Assembly (NCBI RefSeq): GCF_011386835.1
Contig: NC_088795.1
Span: 14,985,441 to 15,049,440 of the forward strand
Length of the DNA: 64,000 bases
Reading direction: 5' to 3'
Origin: Chrysemys picta bellii
Lineage: Eukaryota; Chordata; Testudines; Emydidae
Position numbers and translations under genes: made by a program. The notes below the pieces were generated by a model. The model saw nothing but the letters and a program-made list of their open reading frames with translations. It was not told the DNA's origin and ran no database searches. Of this stretch, positions 25,135 through 36,057 are shown piece after piece (positions within the stretch are counted from its first letter, which is position 1; the number at the start of each line of letters is the position of its first letter).

Positions 25135-25222
25135 CACTTTCTGGAACCGGAAGAGCTCTCTTTCACCAACAGAAGTCAGTCCAAAGAAGATATTACCTCA
25201 CCCACCTTGTCTCTGGATTATC
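25135..25222 (+). mobile_element. Short repeat fragment, candidate Penelope-like 3' end (second family)
   Basis: tttcaccaacagaagtcagt…gatattacctcacccacctt matches the tail of the copy at 32095-32215. The hammerhead-like head is degraded here. Confidence 0.5.
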
Positions 25223-25675
25223 TTTCAGTATTTCAGTGGGTTTGTAATACCAAATGCAGCCCAGCACATGATAGTGTTCAAAGAGTGCAAGGCCCGATAA
25301 ATCTCTTTTGTGTTTCCTTCAGCAACAACCCCAGATCCTGTGCAGGAACTAACTACTTTTTCTTGTCTCTGTGAAGTAAATACAACAACTGTGTATTAGG
25401 AGGAACACTCCAGATGTGCACCACTTAGCTGCTGATCTGTAAATTGGGCCACAGGTGGATACATATGGGAATACATTGGAAGTGACCAGGAAAGGACTAT
25501 GGGCATAACAGCAGTGGGAATCTGTAGTCTCTTTTGCTTTTCCAACATGTTTTTAATACCATTAAAAAAAAATACCACGGTGCTTCTGTTACAGTGGTGA
25601 GGAGAGCATGTGCTCCTCAGACCTTTATGGCTGCTAGCTACTTACTCTCCTTCCCCTCGGCAGTTAGATGACCAA

Positions 25676-25928
25676 GGGTACGTCTTCACTTACCGGAGGG
25701 TCCAGTGGCAGACAATCGATGTTCTGGGATCGATCCCGGAAGTGCTCGCCGTCGACGCCGGTACTCCAGCTCGGCGAGAGGCGTACGTGGCATCGATGGG
25801 GGAGCCTCCGTGCCGCGTCTGGACCCGCGGTAAGTTCGGACTAAGGTACTTCGAATTCAGCTACGTTATTAACGTAGCTGAATTTGCGTACCTTAGTCCG
25901 AAGTGGGGACTTAGTGGGGACCAGGCCC
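25676..25928 (+). mobile_element. Harbinger-like MITE, 253 bp
   Basis: It begins gggtacgtcttcac and ends ggggaccaggccc. It contains ggatcgatcccggaagtgct, cgtcgacgccggtactcc and a hairpin (attcagctacgttattaacg, closing with tagctgaat). The homologous, inverted copy at 54200-54628 has a TTA TSD, which suggests PIF/Harbinger. The TSD here is not clean. Unusually CpG-rich for the area. Confidence 0.75.
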
Positions 25929-26099
25929 AATAGTCACTGTAACGGTTTCTGAGTCTCCCGTCTTTCTCTTTTCCATAACTTCTGAGGAGATAAGTGGAAG
26001 GGAGAGGAGGGGAAGGGCTCAACTCAGAGCTGAATCTGAGCTGCATTAGTGCAGATATTGTGTAGACTGGGAGAACTGATGTCTGCCATTTAGGAGAAG

Positions 26100-27260
26100 C
26101 GTGATGGGTTTGGTCACAGAGACCCCCTTGGGACTGTCACCTGCCGTGCTGAGATTACCTCTGAGACCGTTTTCCCTGCCAGCTTGGGACTCCAGAACCC
26201 TGCCTTGTTGAGCCAGACACACTAGCCTGCTGCAACACAGACTCAGGTCTGGTCCACGCCCCCAAAGCTGCAGACTTTAACCAAAAACTGCTCAGCAGGT
26301 CACCTATTTCCAGCACCCAGACATCCAGCTCCCAATGGGATCCAAACTCCAAATAAATCCATTTTACTCTGTATAAAGCTTATACAGGGTAAACTCATAA
26401 ATTGTCCAACCTCTATATCACTGATAGAGAGATATGCACAGCTGTTTGCTCCCCCCAAGGTATTAATCACTTACTCTGGGTTCAATAATAAACAAAAGTG
26501 CTTTTATTAAGAATAAAAAGTAGGATTTAAGTGATTTCAAATAATAACAGACAGAACAAAGTAAGTCACCAAGCAAAATAAAGCAAAAACACGCAAGGCT
26601 AAGCCTAATACATTAAGAAACTGTTTACAGGTAAAATCTCACCCTCAGAGAAGTTCCAATAACCTTCTTTCACAGATTAGACTCCTTCCTAGTCTGGGCC
26701 CAATCCATTCCTCTGGTAGAGTCCTTGTTAGTTCCAGCAGACATCTTAGGTGAAAAACAGGTGTTCTCATGACTGTCCGTCCCCTTTGTTCTCTTTCACC
26801 CCCTTTTATAGTTTTGGCACAAGGCAGGAATCTTTTGTCTCTCTGGGGCCCCCCCTCCTTCTAAATGGAAAAGTACCAGATTTAAGATGGATTTCATTAT
26901 CAGGTGACATGGTCAAATGTCACTGAAAGACCTCATTCTTCATAACCCACCAGCTGGCCCACATCTACACAGGAACACCCACAACCAATTGTCCTAGTCA
27001 ATGGGAGCCATCAAGATTCTAAACCGCCATTAATGACCCACACTTTGCATAATTACATAGGACCTCATAGTTATACTTCATATTTCCAGCTTCCGATACA
27101 AGAATGATACATGCATACAAATAGGATGACCACACTCGGTAGATTATAAGCTTTGTAATGATACCTTACAAAGAGACCTTTTGCCTAAAGCATATTCCAG
27201 TGATACCATATTCATGTTCATAAGCATGTTTTCATAAAGCATATGGAGTGCAACGTCACA
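26100..27260 (-). mobile_element. Solo LTR of an endogenous retrovirus (antisense)
   Basis: This is a 1161-bp unit whose + strand ends are cgtgatggg (first base probably t originally) and acgtcaca, i.e. TGTGAYG…CRTCACA inverted ends. The 5-bp sequence agaag flanks both sides (26095-26099 and 27261-27265). On the minus strand, tataaaaggg (26801-26810) is a TATA-box match, and AT-rich sequence about 300 bp downstream (26490-26520) could hold the polyadenylation region. No gag, pol or env sequence flanks it, so internal sequence was lost by LTR recombination. It lies antisense in the SHROOM3 intron. Confidence 0.75.
26801..26810 (-). promoter_or_regulatory. TATA box of the solo LTR
   Basis: tataaaaggg on the minus strand, preceded there by gtgccaaaac. 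It would direct antisense transcription toward 26100 if still active. Confidence 0.45.
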
Positions 27261-28934
27261 AGAAGAATGGGAAGTTAGATTACCGAGGAGCACCTGTTGG
27301 TGTTTCCGAAAAGTTCGGTGCTGATCCTTCCATTTCTGGGCCACGTACTGGACACTAGGAATACATTTACTTCTAACTCCCAGAATGGGTTGCTGCCGAA
27401 TGTTCCTGCTGTAGTTATTGAGTATTTCTTGTTTATACTAAGGCATATGTGTACACTGGTAAATGCTGGGCACAGGCTAGTGTGGGTAACAACGACAGCG
27501 CAGGCTCCAGGGTGGGCTAGTGAGAAGGATATGTCCCCAGAGCCCGTGCTGGGTCATGCATTGGCTTCACTGCTACTGTTACCTGGGCTAGCTGGATTCA
27601 CGTTAGCTTGGGTAGGCTATTGCTAAACTCACTCTCCACCAATCGGGCAGTGCAAGGAGGGGAACTTCAAGTGGCATAAATTAGTTACACTCACTTTAAG
27701 GCCCCTTTACGCTACCAGAGGGGCATAAAGTGTAACTGAGAATCAGGCCCTGAGTAGTGATGTCAGAATTTGCCCCAGAGCTAAGGACAAGTGCATGTCC
27801 TGAGAATCTTAACATTTCAATTGGATCCCGCCGTCTCCCCAGAATGAGACAGCTCGTTACGCCAGGGTCACGCTTCCCCTGTGCCATAGAGTGAAGATGA
27901 GCTGATGGTTGGTCACTGTTTCCATGTGTTGACTAATGGAGGATTAGAAATAAAATTGCTACTTCTCTGTATCCACTCCGCACGGTTGTGTCAGGCCAAA
28001 ACTGCAGCCGATGGGCCACATCCTGACCCTGCTGCTGCATGGGGAGGAACCTGGCCACAACCCCACAGCCTGGCCAGTATGAGCACCCAGGGATGCTAAG
28101 CAGTTCCTGGGGGAACTGGCTTCCTGGACAGCAGCTGAAGAGCTATTCTGCAGCCAGGCAGCCCCATTCACTCCCACGGAAGAAGCGACTGGTGCTCGGA
28201 GGGATGTTGGGTGGAAGTGGTGCTCTCTCTTCTCCAGTATTGCCACTTGCCAGCTCTCATAACTTGAGCATGAGTTTTGCGATATTTGGTGTTTTTCTTA
28301 AAGCCCCAGCTCCTGGAGTCATGTGATTGTAGGAAACTCCCAGCTTTCGTTAATAAACACAGAGTACATTTCTGTTCTCATGATTGCCAAGAAAGGCTTG
28401 AAACCTTGGCCTGACTGCCTCCTGAAGTCTCCAACCCCACCAGGCAAATGAAAAGAACCCAAAATGGGTCATTCTTAAATTCCATGTATTTTAAGCCTGT
28501 CTCATGGAGCGAGGGAAGGCTCACTCGTGGTTTTTGGCTGGCCATACTGCTTCTCTACCAGTGCAAGGCTCTCCTCTGCAGAATTACAGGACTAGGATTT
28601 GGCCTAGTATCAGTGCAATAGTATAGCTGTATATCCTGCTTTGTACTAGTGATAGCAAACCGCCAAAGGGACCAAATCCCTACATTTTGTATGTGTCCAA
28701 AGCTACTGAAATCAGTAGGAATTTTGAGTACACAAAGAATGCAGGGTCAAGCTCCTCATTTGGAGACAAGTTACCAATCAGCGTCCATCCGCTGAGGGCT
28801 TTTCTGATCTGCTGAGGTCTGCCAAAGGGTGCTGGAAATCTTGCAAGAATAGATTTCTCAGATGCTTCCATGTGCTCACTTGTAACAAAGATCCCCCCAA
28901 GAGCGGCTCTGTCTAGAAACCAGTAGAGCAGATG

Positions 28935-29002
28935 TGTAAGCTCTGCAGGGTAGGGGCCATTTCTTTGCTGTATGTTTGCAAAGAGCTTGGCATTTCGGGG
29001 CC
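28935..29002 (+). repeat. MIR 3' end, left part
   Basis: taagctctgcagggtagggg…gcatttcggggccctg; its continuation tctaggcactcctgcaatat lies at about 29797, after the inserted LTR-like block. Confidence 0.55.
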
Positions 29003-29790
29003 CTGTTGTCTCGGATCCATAGGTCTGGTCCCTGGGAGAGCTCCTTCAGTGCGTCAGCCCCCTTAGGGTCACACTCTCTCACTGGGGTAAACCCCATGGC
29101 TTCACAGTCTCCTGGGACCGAAACTCGGAGCCTTCTGCACACCTGCTTTATGCCATGAGCTCCCTGCAGCAAGTCCACCTGGATTGGACCCCGGAGGGAG
29201 ACTTACACACCTAAAGGGAGCAATACACCCCCAGTTTCCTTTATCTGGAGTGACTCCCAGACAGCGCTGTAAAAGCAGAAGGGCGTATTAGATGTCTGGA
29301 ACGCAGCGTCAAAAGTCCTTGGTTATCACAGAGAGCAGAGAGTTACAGCATACGCCATCTGGGTCAGTTCAGAGCCCAGAGCTCTCGTCTGACCCTTTCT
29401 TAGTCCCAGTCCAGAAGCTTTTCCTGCTTCCAGCAACCCACCCTTAACAACCCCCCAGCCCCTCCTCAGTCCTTTGTCCTTGTTCCCAGGCAAACATTGT
29501 CACCTGGCCCTCCTCCTAGCCCTTTGTTCTCCAGCTGCTCAAACCAGTCTGGCTTTCTGCGGAGGGGTGGATCTTCCATAGTTGTTATTTGCTAGGTACC
29601 AAAAGTCCGAGCAATTGTCTTCTGAGACTCTTCATAGCATAGGATCAGGCCCAGGCAGCCATACCTGGAGCTCTGCAAAGGGTACACAACCTTTTCCCCC
29701 TACCCAGTTAACCATGCAGTACATGGGGGAAACTGAGGCACACAGAGTATTCATACAAAACATGATGAAGAATTCTCACTTCATCACATC
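29003..29790 (-). mobile_element. Probable second solo LTR, inserted in a MIR
   Basis: The block interrupts a MIR 3' end (left part at 28935, right part from about 29796). Its right end cttcatcaca is an LTR-like terminus (TGTGATGAAG on the minus strand). I could not resolve the left terminus or a TSD, so borders are approximate. Confidence 0.4.
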
Positions 29791-31104
29791 TGTCCTCTAG
29801 GCACTCCTGCAATATAAGCAATAATATTTATTTTTTCAAAAAAGAGGCTAAGTTTAATCTTATCGAGACCAGTTCTCTCCTCTCTGCTCTATCCTGCACT
29901 GAAATATTCTTCTCCCACACAGGCATACATCAGGAGTAATAGTAACTATATTGATGAAACTGGTGCGAGAGGAGAAGTGGAGCCATTGGCTTCAGTGGCA
30001 TGTCACTGGTGTAACACGAGAAATTTGGCTCCCAGTATTCATGCAGGCTTCTTCCTGAGAGGAATCTGGTTAGCTTTATACAGAGGGAGATCTATTTTGT
30101 TCGGCATTAGTCAATCAGTTTGTATTGTTTTGTATGTGCATCGAGCAACTGTGAGGAGGGCCCACTGTCTCAGTTGCTAAATAACGCCCCCTTACTCATA
30201 CCTATGAGGTTCCCCAGAGGTTTATTCAGAGGGGAGTAGGACACAGTCACACTGGGTGAGAGGTAAAGTAGAGTGAGATTTGGTTTAAAAAAAAGGCAGC
30301 TACGGCAGGATTTGGGGTAAAACGCAGACACACATAAGCAGACGGAGGAAGGAGGCCATTCTGTCTAGTTCTGGACCAATGAAATTCCCCAATCTAGGTG
30401 AAAGTGCTGCTGTTTCCCTGGTATATCTCATCTGCAATGTGAGACTTAAAATTCTTGCCTGACACGTGGGGGGCTTGCGGGGGAGAGAGGCTTGGAGGGG
30501 GAGGATTTAAATGGATACAAAGAAGGCTGGCCTCTCACAGGAATGGAATCCAAGCCATCCGAAATATCTAAAGCCTCCTATGTTGGCATGTGCTCTCAGA
30601 CCGAAGCCTATTAAACGTAGAACAAGGGACAATTACTCCCCATCTTAGTCTGCAGCTCTCCTCAGGGCTAGGCAGGAGGGAAGGAAAGACAGGGAAAGAA
30701 CATGCGTCTCACACAGATTTTTATGTTTTCCTTACATTAGCAGAGAGGTGACTGTCAACCAGACCCACATTTGACTGTGAAAATTAGAGTCATTAAGAAC
30801 ACCCAGTGTTTCAAGAGATTTTATTTTCTATGCTAAAAGAATAGAAATAATTAATAATCATCTCTGTTGTTTTTGATGGGGTGGGCTAGCCCTTTGTGTG
30901 TTAATCTAATGGGAAGAACGTTGAACTGTGGATAGACCTTTCTATCTCGCCATCGTTCCGGGTAGGTAGGACTTGTCTGCGGGCGTAAGATCAATGGTTT
31001 TGCTGTTAGCAAAGCTAGCCTGGAATACAGCCTTAAAACAAGAAGAACTAGTGCTCACCCAAGCTAAGTTCCTCAGCTCTGCAACGCAGCTCCTGCTCCT
31101 CTTA

Positions 31105-31289
31105 CAGGAAAGAAGGATGCTCTTGTAGTTAAAGCGCTAGCCTCAGAGACAGGAGATCAGCGGTCAGTTCCTGGCTCTGTCACAGACTTCCAGTGTGACC
31201 TTGGGCCAGTCATTTAATGTCTTAAGGCCTCATTTGTAAATCGGGGATAACGTTTCCTTTCTCGTAACTTTTGTCTTGTCTGTATAGAC
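31105..31289 (+). repeat. MIR/CORE-SINE, left part (split by hAT)
   Basis: tagttaaagcgctagcctca…gtgaccttgggccagtcatt…tgtaaatcggggataac, continuing after the hAT at 31976. Confidence 0.75.
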
Positions 31290-31967
31290 CAGGGGTGGGC
31301 AAACTTTTTGGCCTGAGGGCCACATCTGGGAATAGAAATTGTATGGTGGCCCATGAATGTTGACAAAATTGGGGTTGGGGTTTGGGAGGGGGTTTGGGCT
31401 CTGGTTGGGGGTGCGGGCTCTGGGGTGGGGCCAGAAATGAGTTCAGGGTGTGGGAGGGGCTCCAGGCTGGGATGAGGGATTGGGATGGGTTCCAGCTGGG
31501 GGGTGCAGGCTCTGGGGTGGGGCTGGGGATAAGGTGTTTGGGGTGTAGGAGGGTGCTCTGGGCTGGGACTGAGGGGTTCGGAGGGCGGGAGGGGGATCAG
31601 GGCTGGGGCTAGGGCAGGGGTGCAGGCCCCGAGCGGCGCTTATCTCAAGCGGCTCCTGGAAGCAGTGGCATGTCCCTTCTCCGGCTCCTATGGGGAGGCG
31701 GAGCCAGGCGGCTCTGCACGCTGCCCCGTCCGCAGGCACTGCCCCTGCAGCTCCCATTGGAGCACCGGAGGGGGCCATTGGAGCGTGTAGGAGCCAGAGC
31801 AGGGCCATGCCGTGGCTTCCGGGAGCTGCATGGTGCGGCCCCCGACCCTGCACCCCAGCTGAAGCGGGGCAAGCCCCAGACCCCGCTCCCCAGCAGGAGC
31901 TCGCACACCGGCTTAAAACGGCTGGTGGGCTGGATCCAGCCCGCAAGCCGTAGTTGGCCCACCGCTG
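31290..31967 (+). mobile_element. 678-bp non-autonomous hAT with near-perfect TSD
   Basis: Ends CAGGGGTGGGCAAACT and TTGGCCCACCGCTG are inverted. gtatagac (31282-31289) and gtctagac (31968-31975) form the TSD with one difference. The interior 31375-31620 is a G-rich imperfect tandem repeat (ggggtttgggctctgg…). ORFs of up to 181 codons inside lack any known domain. Confidence 0.88.
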
Positions 31968-31975
31968 GTCTAGAC

Positions 31976-32055
31976 TGTAAGATCTCAAAGGTCAAGGGCT
32001 GCCTTTTCCTATGTGTACGTTCAGGACCTGGCACAATGGCTGCCCCCTCTCACTA
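31976..32055 (+). repeat. MIR/CORE-SINE, right part
   Basis: tgtaagatctcaaaggtcaa…gttcaggacctggcacaatg continues the MIR from 31289. Confidence 0.7.
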
Positions 32056-32084
32056 TTAGCATTTGTACTTCTCAGTAGTTAATA

Positions 32085-32215
32085 CATTAACCTCTGGTCA
32101 CCTTCTCCAGACCTGAGGATGAGCTCTGTGAAGTTCAGAAACTTGTCCCCTCCACCAGAGGTTGGCCTAATAAAAGATATTACTTCACCCACTTTGCATC
32201 TCTCTCAATGCATTC
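32085..32215 (+). mobile_element. Candidate Penelope-like 3' end with hammerhead-like core (family B)
   Basis: CTGAGGA (32113-32119), a 5-bp stem GAGCT/AGTTC and GAAA (32138-32141) reproduce the order of a hammerhead core. The tail is ccaccagaggttggcctaat…gatattacttcacccacttt, shared with 25135-25222. Family assignment is by recall of such cores in Penelope-like elements. Confidence 0.5.
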
Positions 32216-32548
32216 TATATTTGATCCTGCTGTGGATTCTTCTCGATCAGTGACAATCTATGTTGATCTATTGCACAGTTGCTCCAAAACATTTAGGGAG
32301 GAGGGTTTTAATGACCAAACTCTGCCTCGCTATAACGGAGAGCAGAATTTCACCCTACGAATCCAGTTTTGGTGGTGATGTATCCTTTCATCTTTCCCAT
32401 GGAGAAGAATAGGCACATCAGTGGCTTTTAGCAGCTGTTTTCCATCAGACATTTTCCTTTGTGCGTGTTAAAAATGAGGCTTTGATGGAATCCGCCCCCC
32501 CATCTACATATTTCTTTGATATTTTGAAAATGATCTTAATGTATGTGT

Positions 32549-32642
32549 AAAGCAACAGAGAGTCCTGTGGCACCTTTAAGACTAACAGATGTATTGGAGC
32601 ATAAGCTTTCGTGGGTGAATATCCACTTCGTCAGACGCATCA
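32549..32642 (-). mobile_element. Short element with 13-bp TSD and hammerhead-like core (family A)
   Basis: ttaatgtatgtgt is duplicated exactly at 32536-32548 and 32643-32655. On the minus strand the element reads CTGACGA (32634-32628), a stem GTGGAT-attc-ACCCAC, GAAA (32610-32607), and GC-ttat-GC-TC. That is the CUGANGA/stem II/GAAA/stem III order of a type I hammerhead. It is 71 bp upstream of the SHROOM3 exon at 32713. Confidence 0.7.
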
Positions 32643-32712
32643 TTAATGTATGTGTGTCTGTCTGTCTCAGGCACTCCATGAACTTTGACACTCCCTTGGT
32701 TTCTTTTGACAG

Positions 32713-32844
32713 GGACACATGTGTAGCAAAGGAACACACTGACCTGCCCGCTTCCCACTCACTCAGTCCGGAGTGTATCCCCACTGACCTACAGCACAGC
32801 AAAACAGCATGGTCAGGAGGAGTTAAACCACGGCTGAAGAACAG
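32713..32844 (+). CDS. SHROOM3: SHROOM3 internal coding exon (post-PDZ linker)
   Basis: This 132-nt exon has a polypyrimidine-rich acceptor (tttcttttgacag) and a donor AG|GTGAGA. It opens with the third base of a split Arg codon (phase 2), encodes 43 whole codons starting D-T-C-V-A-K, and ends with AG, the first two bases of an Arg completed by the exon at 45135. The peptide TAWSGGVKPRLKNR matches what I remember of vertebrate SHROOM3 just after the PDZ domain. SHROOM3 is a cytoplasmic scaffold at apical junctions; it binds F-actin and recruits ROCK to activate myosin II in epithelial apical constriction, for example in the neural plate. This exon is a linker with no catalytic motif. The reading frame runs open upstream into the intron, but that extension contains a transposon and is not coding. 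By human numbering this is probably exon 3. Confidence 0.9.
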
Positions 32845-34373
32845 GTGAGAGAGAAGATGGTTTTGCTCATGATTCTCTTCCTGCCCTCTACCTATGCCAG
32901 TTATTTATGTACTTTGAATTGCATTCTGGGACAGATCCTCAGCTGGGTCCGTTGTCAAACACAACTTCCCTCGTCGGGGAGAAGCGTCAATTTATACCCG
33001 TGTAAGTGTCAAGTTTTTGAAGCGTCAGGAAGTGGGATTGTGTCAGAGTCATTAATTCACCTCACACTTAGCCCTTCGCACACCTCCAGCGTAATGCCAG
33101 GGAAATAAACTCAATCTTGTGCCCTGAGCAAGGGACAACTTTGCTGTCGTTGATAACGTTTGTGTGGGGCTGTGCACAGAGTAGCTAGTCACTCTTGTTG
33201 TTGATATGCCCAAGGGGAAACTGGTTGACTTGGGTGTGCTTTCCTTTCCTCTCCTTTATAGAACTTTGTCAGTCCTGGAGAAGACAATTAGAGAAGTAGG
33301 GCCAAATTCAGCTTTCCACTGCACTGGGGTAAATCTGGAATAGCTCCATTGCTTTGGACCAAGGGATAGATGTGTAGAAGTATTGAGGCAGCTGAAGATT
33401 AGAGCTGTGCAAATAACGCATTTTTTGATTTGCTGGGAATTCTGAAAAATCAAGGAAAATTTTCAGTGAATTGAAAAGTGAAAAAAGAGTTCATTTCAGA
33501 TTGAAAGAAGCATTTCATTTTGACAAAATCCAAATGTTTCCCTTTTATTTTGACCATTTTTAATTGTTTGTTTGTTTTTGTAAAACTAATGGAAATTTTG
33601 AAACAAAAGGTTGTTTTGAACTGAAAATAAATCAAAACGCTTTGAGAGTTCAAGTTTAGTACTTCCTGCTTGTAGATCTTTCATTCCCAACAGTAGTTAC
33701 TTGAGAGAAGCATCACAGTTTAGTGCTTCATTGTGATATTTTCCCATCAGAGACAGTCACGGGGTTTTTTATTACACAGAGGGCAGCATTTCAGGCTGTG
33801 TCTGTTACCTGTCTATATTGTGTATCAATGGTTGACACTTTGGTTCCAAACAGGAAGTAGCCTTAATGTAGAAGAATTTGAGAGTGGGAGGGAATATGCT
33901 ACAAGGCCTTAACCTTTGGCTGTGCCAGCAGGGGCAGCCCCACAACTCGTTTGCTTTCTGTAAACACATCCGAAATGATGAAGTGCTTTGGATCGCCGAT
34001 TGTCTAAAGCGTTCTGTGAAATTCGGGATGGAAAATAAGTGTTTCCAGTCTTTGGGAAACTCCAGGATTCTAGGGCCAGATTCTTAGCTGCTGGAAATTG
34101 GGGTCTGTTGAAATCAGTGGAGCCGCACCTGTGTTCAACAGCTGAGGATCTGTCCTGGAGTTGGCATCGTTAACTATAGAATGCCATGTAATTTTTGAGT
34201 ACCGCCTGCCTGATTCTTTGTTGCCCAGCACTTTGTGGAGAGCAAAGTGAGTATAAAATGCTACTAGATCGTAATGATCTCGTTTTACAGCCACTCTACA
34301 CAAGCATGAATGGCTAGACAAGGTGCAAAGGAGTGAAGAATCAGGTCTAGAGAGTCCAGATCAGCTACTCTCT

Positions 34374-34475
34374 TCAGGGATAGCTGAGTGGTTTGAGCAT
34401 TGGCCTGCTAAACCAAGGGTTGTGAGTTCAATCCTTGAGGGGGCCATTTAGGGATGGGGGGCAAAAATCTGAAAA
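34374..34475 (+). mobile_element. tRNA-headed SINE (turtle Pol III/Cry type)
   Basis: A-box-like tagctgagtggtttgagcat and B-box-like gtgagttcaatcctt, then gagggggccatttagggat. It is not a tRNA gene: no acceptor stem closes. I recall this family from cryptodiran turtles. Confidence 0.75.
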
Positions 34476-35564
34476 ATTGAAAGGTTTTGTATGAAAGAGG
34501 TGCTGACTCCTTAGTCATCTGAGCTATATTACATATTTGAGTCACGTTACATATATGGTCTGTATTGTCAGGTTTATTAGCCACTGCAAGCCACCAGAGG
34601 AGGCTAGTGGAGAATTACCGCTGTGCCGGGTAACTCTCTGTTGGTGTAAATCTGGTGGAGGTAGCTCTGTTCTCTCCCATCCCCAGGGGAAGGGGAAGGA
34701 GGGGCAGGGAGGGAAGGGATCATGTCACATCTGAGCTCATCTTTGCCTGCCCCTTCACTGATGTAAGGTCCCTCAGGGACATAAGTTAAGTTGACCCTGG
34801 CAGCTTGAGCTTGCCCCAGGGCTGAATCAAGTAGTAGCAGCCAGCAGCCGCCCTGCTCTCCACTCTGTCCAGGCTGTGAGAGATTGAGACCATAGGGCCT
34901 GGAGACTGCTCTCACAAGCTCAGGGGCAAATCAGGAGAACTCAGTTGAAACCAGAGGGTCAGATCCCCTGTTGGCGTCGATCAACTTATCTGTGAGTTAC
35001 CCCAGGGAAGGGTCTGGTTCAGAATCTGTGTAGTATGTAAATGCATACATACATATGTACATACACTGGTGTGGGGACAGCCAGGCCTTTTATGTGTGTA
35101 ATGCCATTGAATTCAAGGGAGCTGCTTTTGATTTGCATCTGGGTAAATTGGAGGCGAATCAGGCACAGCAGTATGAACGTATAGCACAAAAAGAGTGGAA
35201 TTCAGATATCCCATCTGAAACCATTATCCAAAACAGGATCGTGTTCCTGGTGTCTGCTAATTACACTGCAAATCCCCTTTGCTATCTGCAGTTATTCACT
35301 GTCCCCATTGCATTGGGATAATCAGGCTTATAGTGTGACATATTTCCTGCCAGTCACCGGCTCTGTGCTGCTCATTATTGGAAATGAGCGAGAGTCGGAA
35401 AGCACATTCCATCCATTGTTTAGAAGTCTCTCCTGATGCGGTTGCTGTGTGTTTTCTAGCAGAGTGCGTAAGCATCTTAGTCTTTCTTGTTCTCTTGTCT
35501 TTTTTGAACTAATTATGTATTGACTGAAGAAGAACCAGAAAAATTGTTTGCATTAAACCTGTTG

Positions 35565-35660
35565 AGCCAGATCCTCAGTTGGCATAAATCAGCGTCACTC
35601 TCTGACTTCAACAGAGCTGTGCCCATTTATGCCAGCTGGGCCTGGGGGTCTGGCCCAGGG
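35565..35660. repeat. Palindromic repeat copy (gatcctcagctggtgtaaat type)
   Basis: gccagatcctcagttggcat…ctgacttcaacagagct…tttatgccagctgggcctgg. Confidence 0.65.
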
Positions 35661-36057
35661 TCTTTTGTTTTGGCTTCACTTCAGGAGACTATAGTGGTAA
35701 TGCTTGGGGAGACAGAAATAGCTGGAGTTTTTCCCTAAGACATAAGCTGAAAAGTATAAACGCCCTACAATACAATCAGGCACCCTTTCCGAATCTCTTC
35801 TTTCTTCCTCTTTTCCAGTAAAGGAAAGTACCGTGAAATTGTAGCAAGAACAGGGGAGAGGCTGTCTTTCAGACCCCTCCAGCCTTTCATTCCAACCTTC
35901 CTTTTCTCTAGGTAACACCAGGCAAGACCAATTAATCGGTCCTGACTTCTACTTGCCTAAGCCACAGTCACGTGTGAACTGCGTGAATGTTCTGGCAATG
36001 GAACCCAACCAGTATGGCTTCCCTTCAAATTTCGGATCTGATACACCCTTTCATTTA

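Larger units (their letters stand above)
1..32712 (+). other. SHROOM3: Upstream intron of SHROOM3 (at least 32.7 kb)
   Basis: No exon of the PDZ domain could be found here, so the whole stretch is read as intron, or as flanking DNA of a short isoform. Its acceptor is at 32711-32712, and the intron is phase 2. Apart from the repeats listed separately I see no protein-coding signal on either strand; ORFs of 60-181 codons are chance or repeat-derived frames. Stretches where I recognise nothing include 2760-3480, 3560-5350, 5760-6930, 7330-7550, 14780-16180, 16310-17660, 18790-19260, 19340-20640, 23640-25120, 27640-28930 and 29830-31100. Some of these may hold conserved enhancers, which cannot be judged from one sequence. 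Confidence 0.75.

Noticed and set aside
31443..31988. 181-codon minus-strand ORF
   Set aside because: Lies within the hAT element 31290-31967 and its G-rich repeats; no transposase motif.
34374..34475. Possible tRNA gene
   Set aside because: A and B boxes are present but no acceptor stem closes; the body and tail match a SINE.
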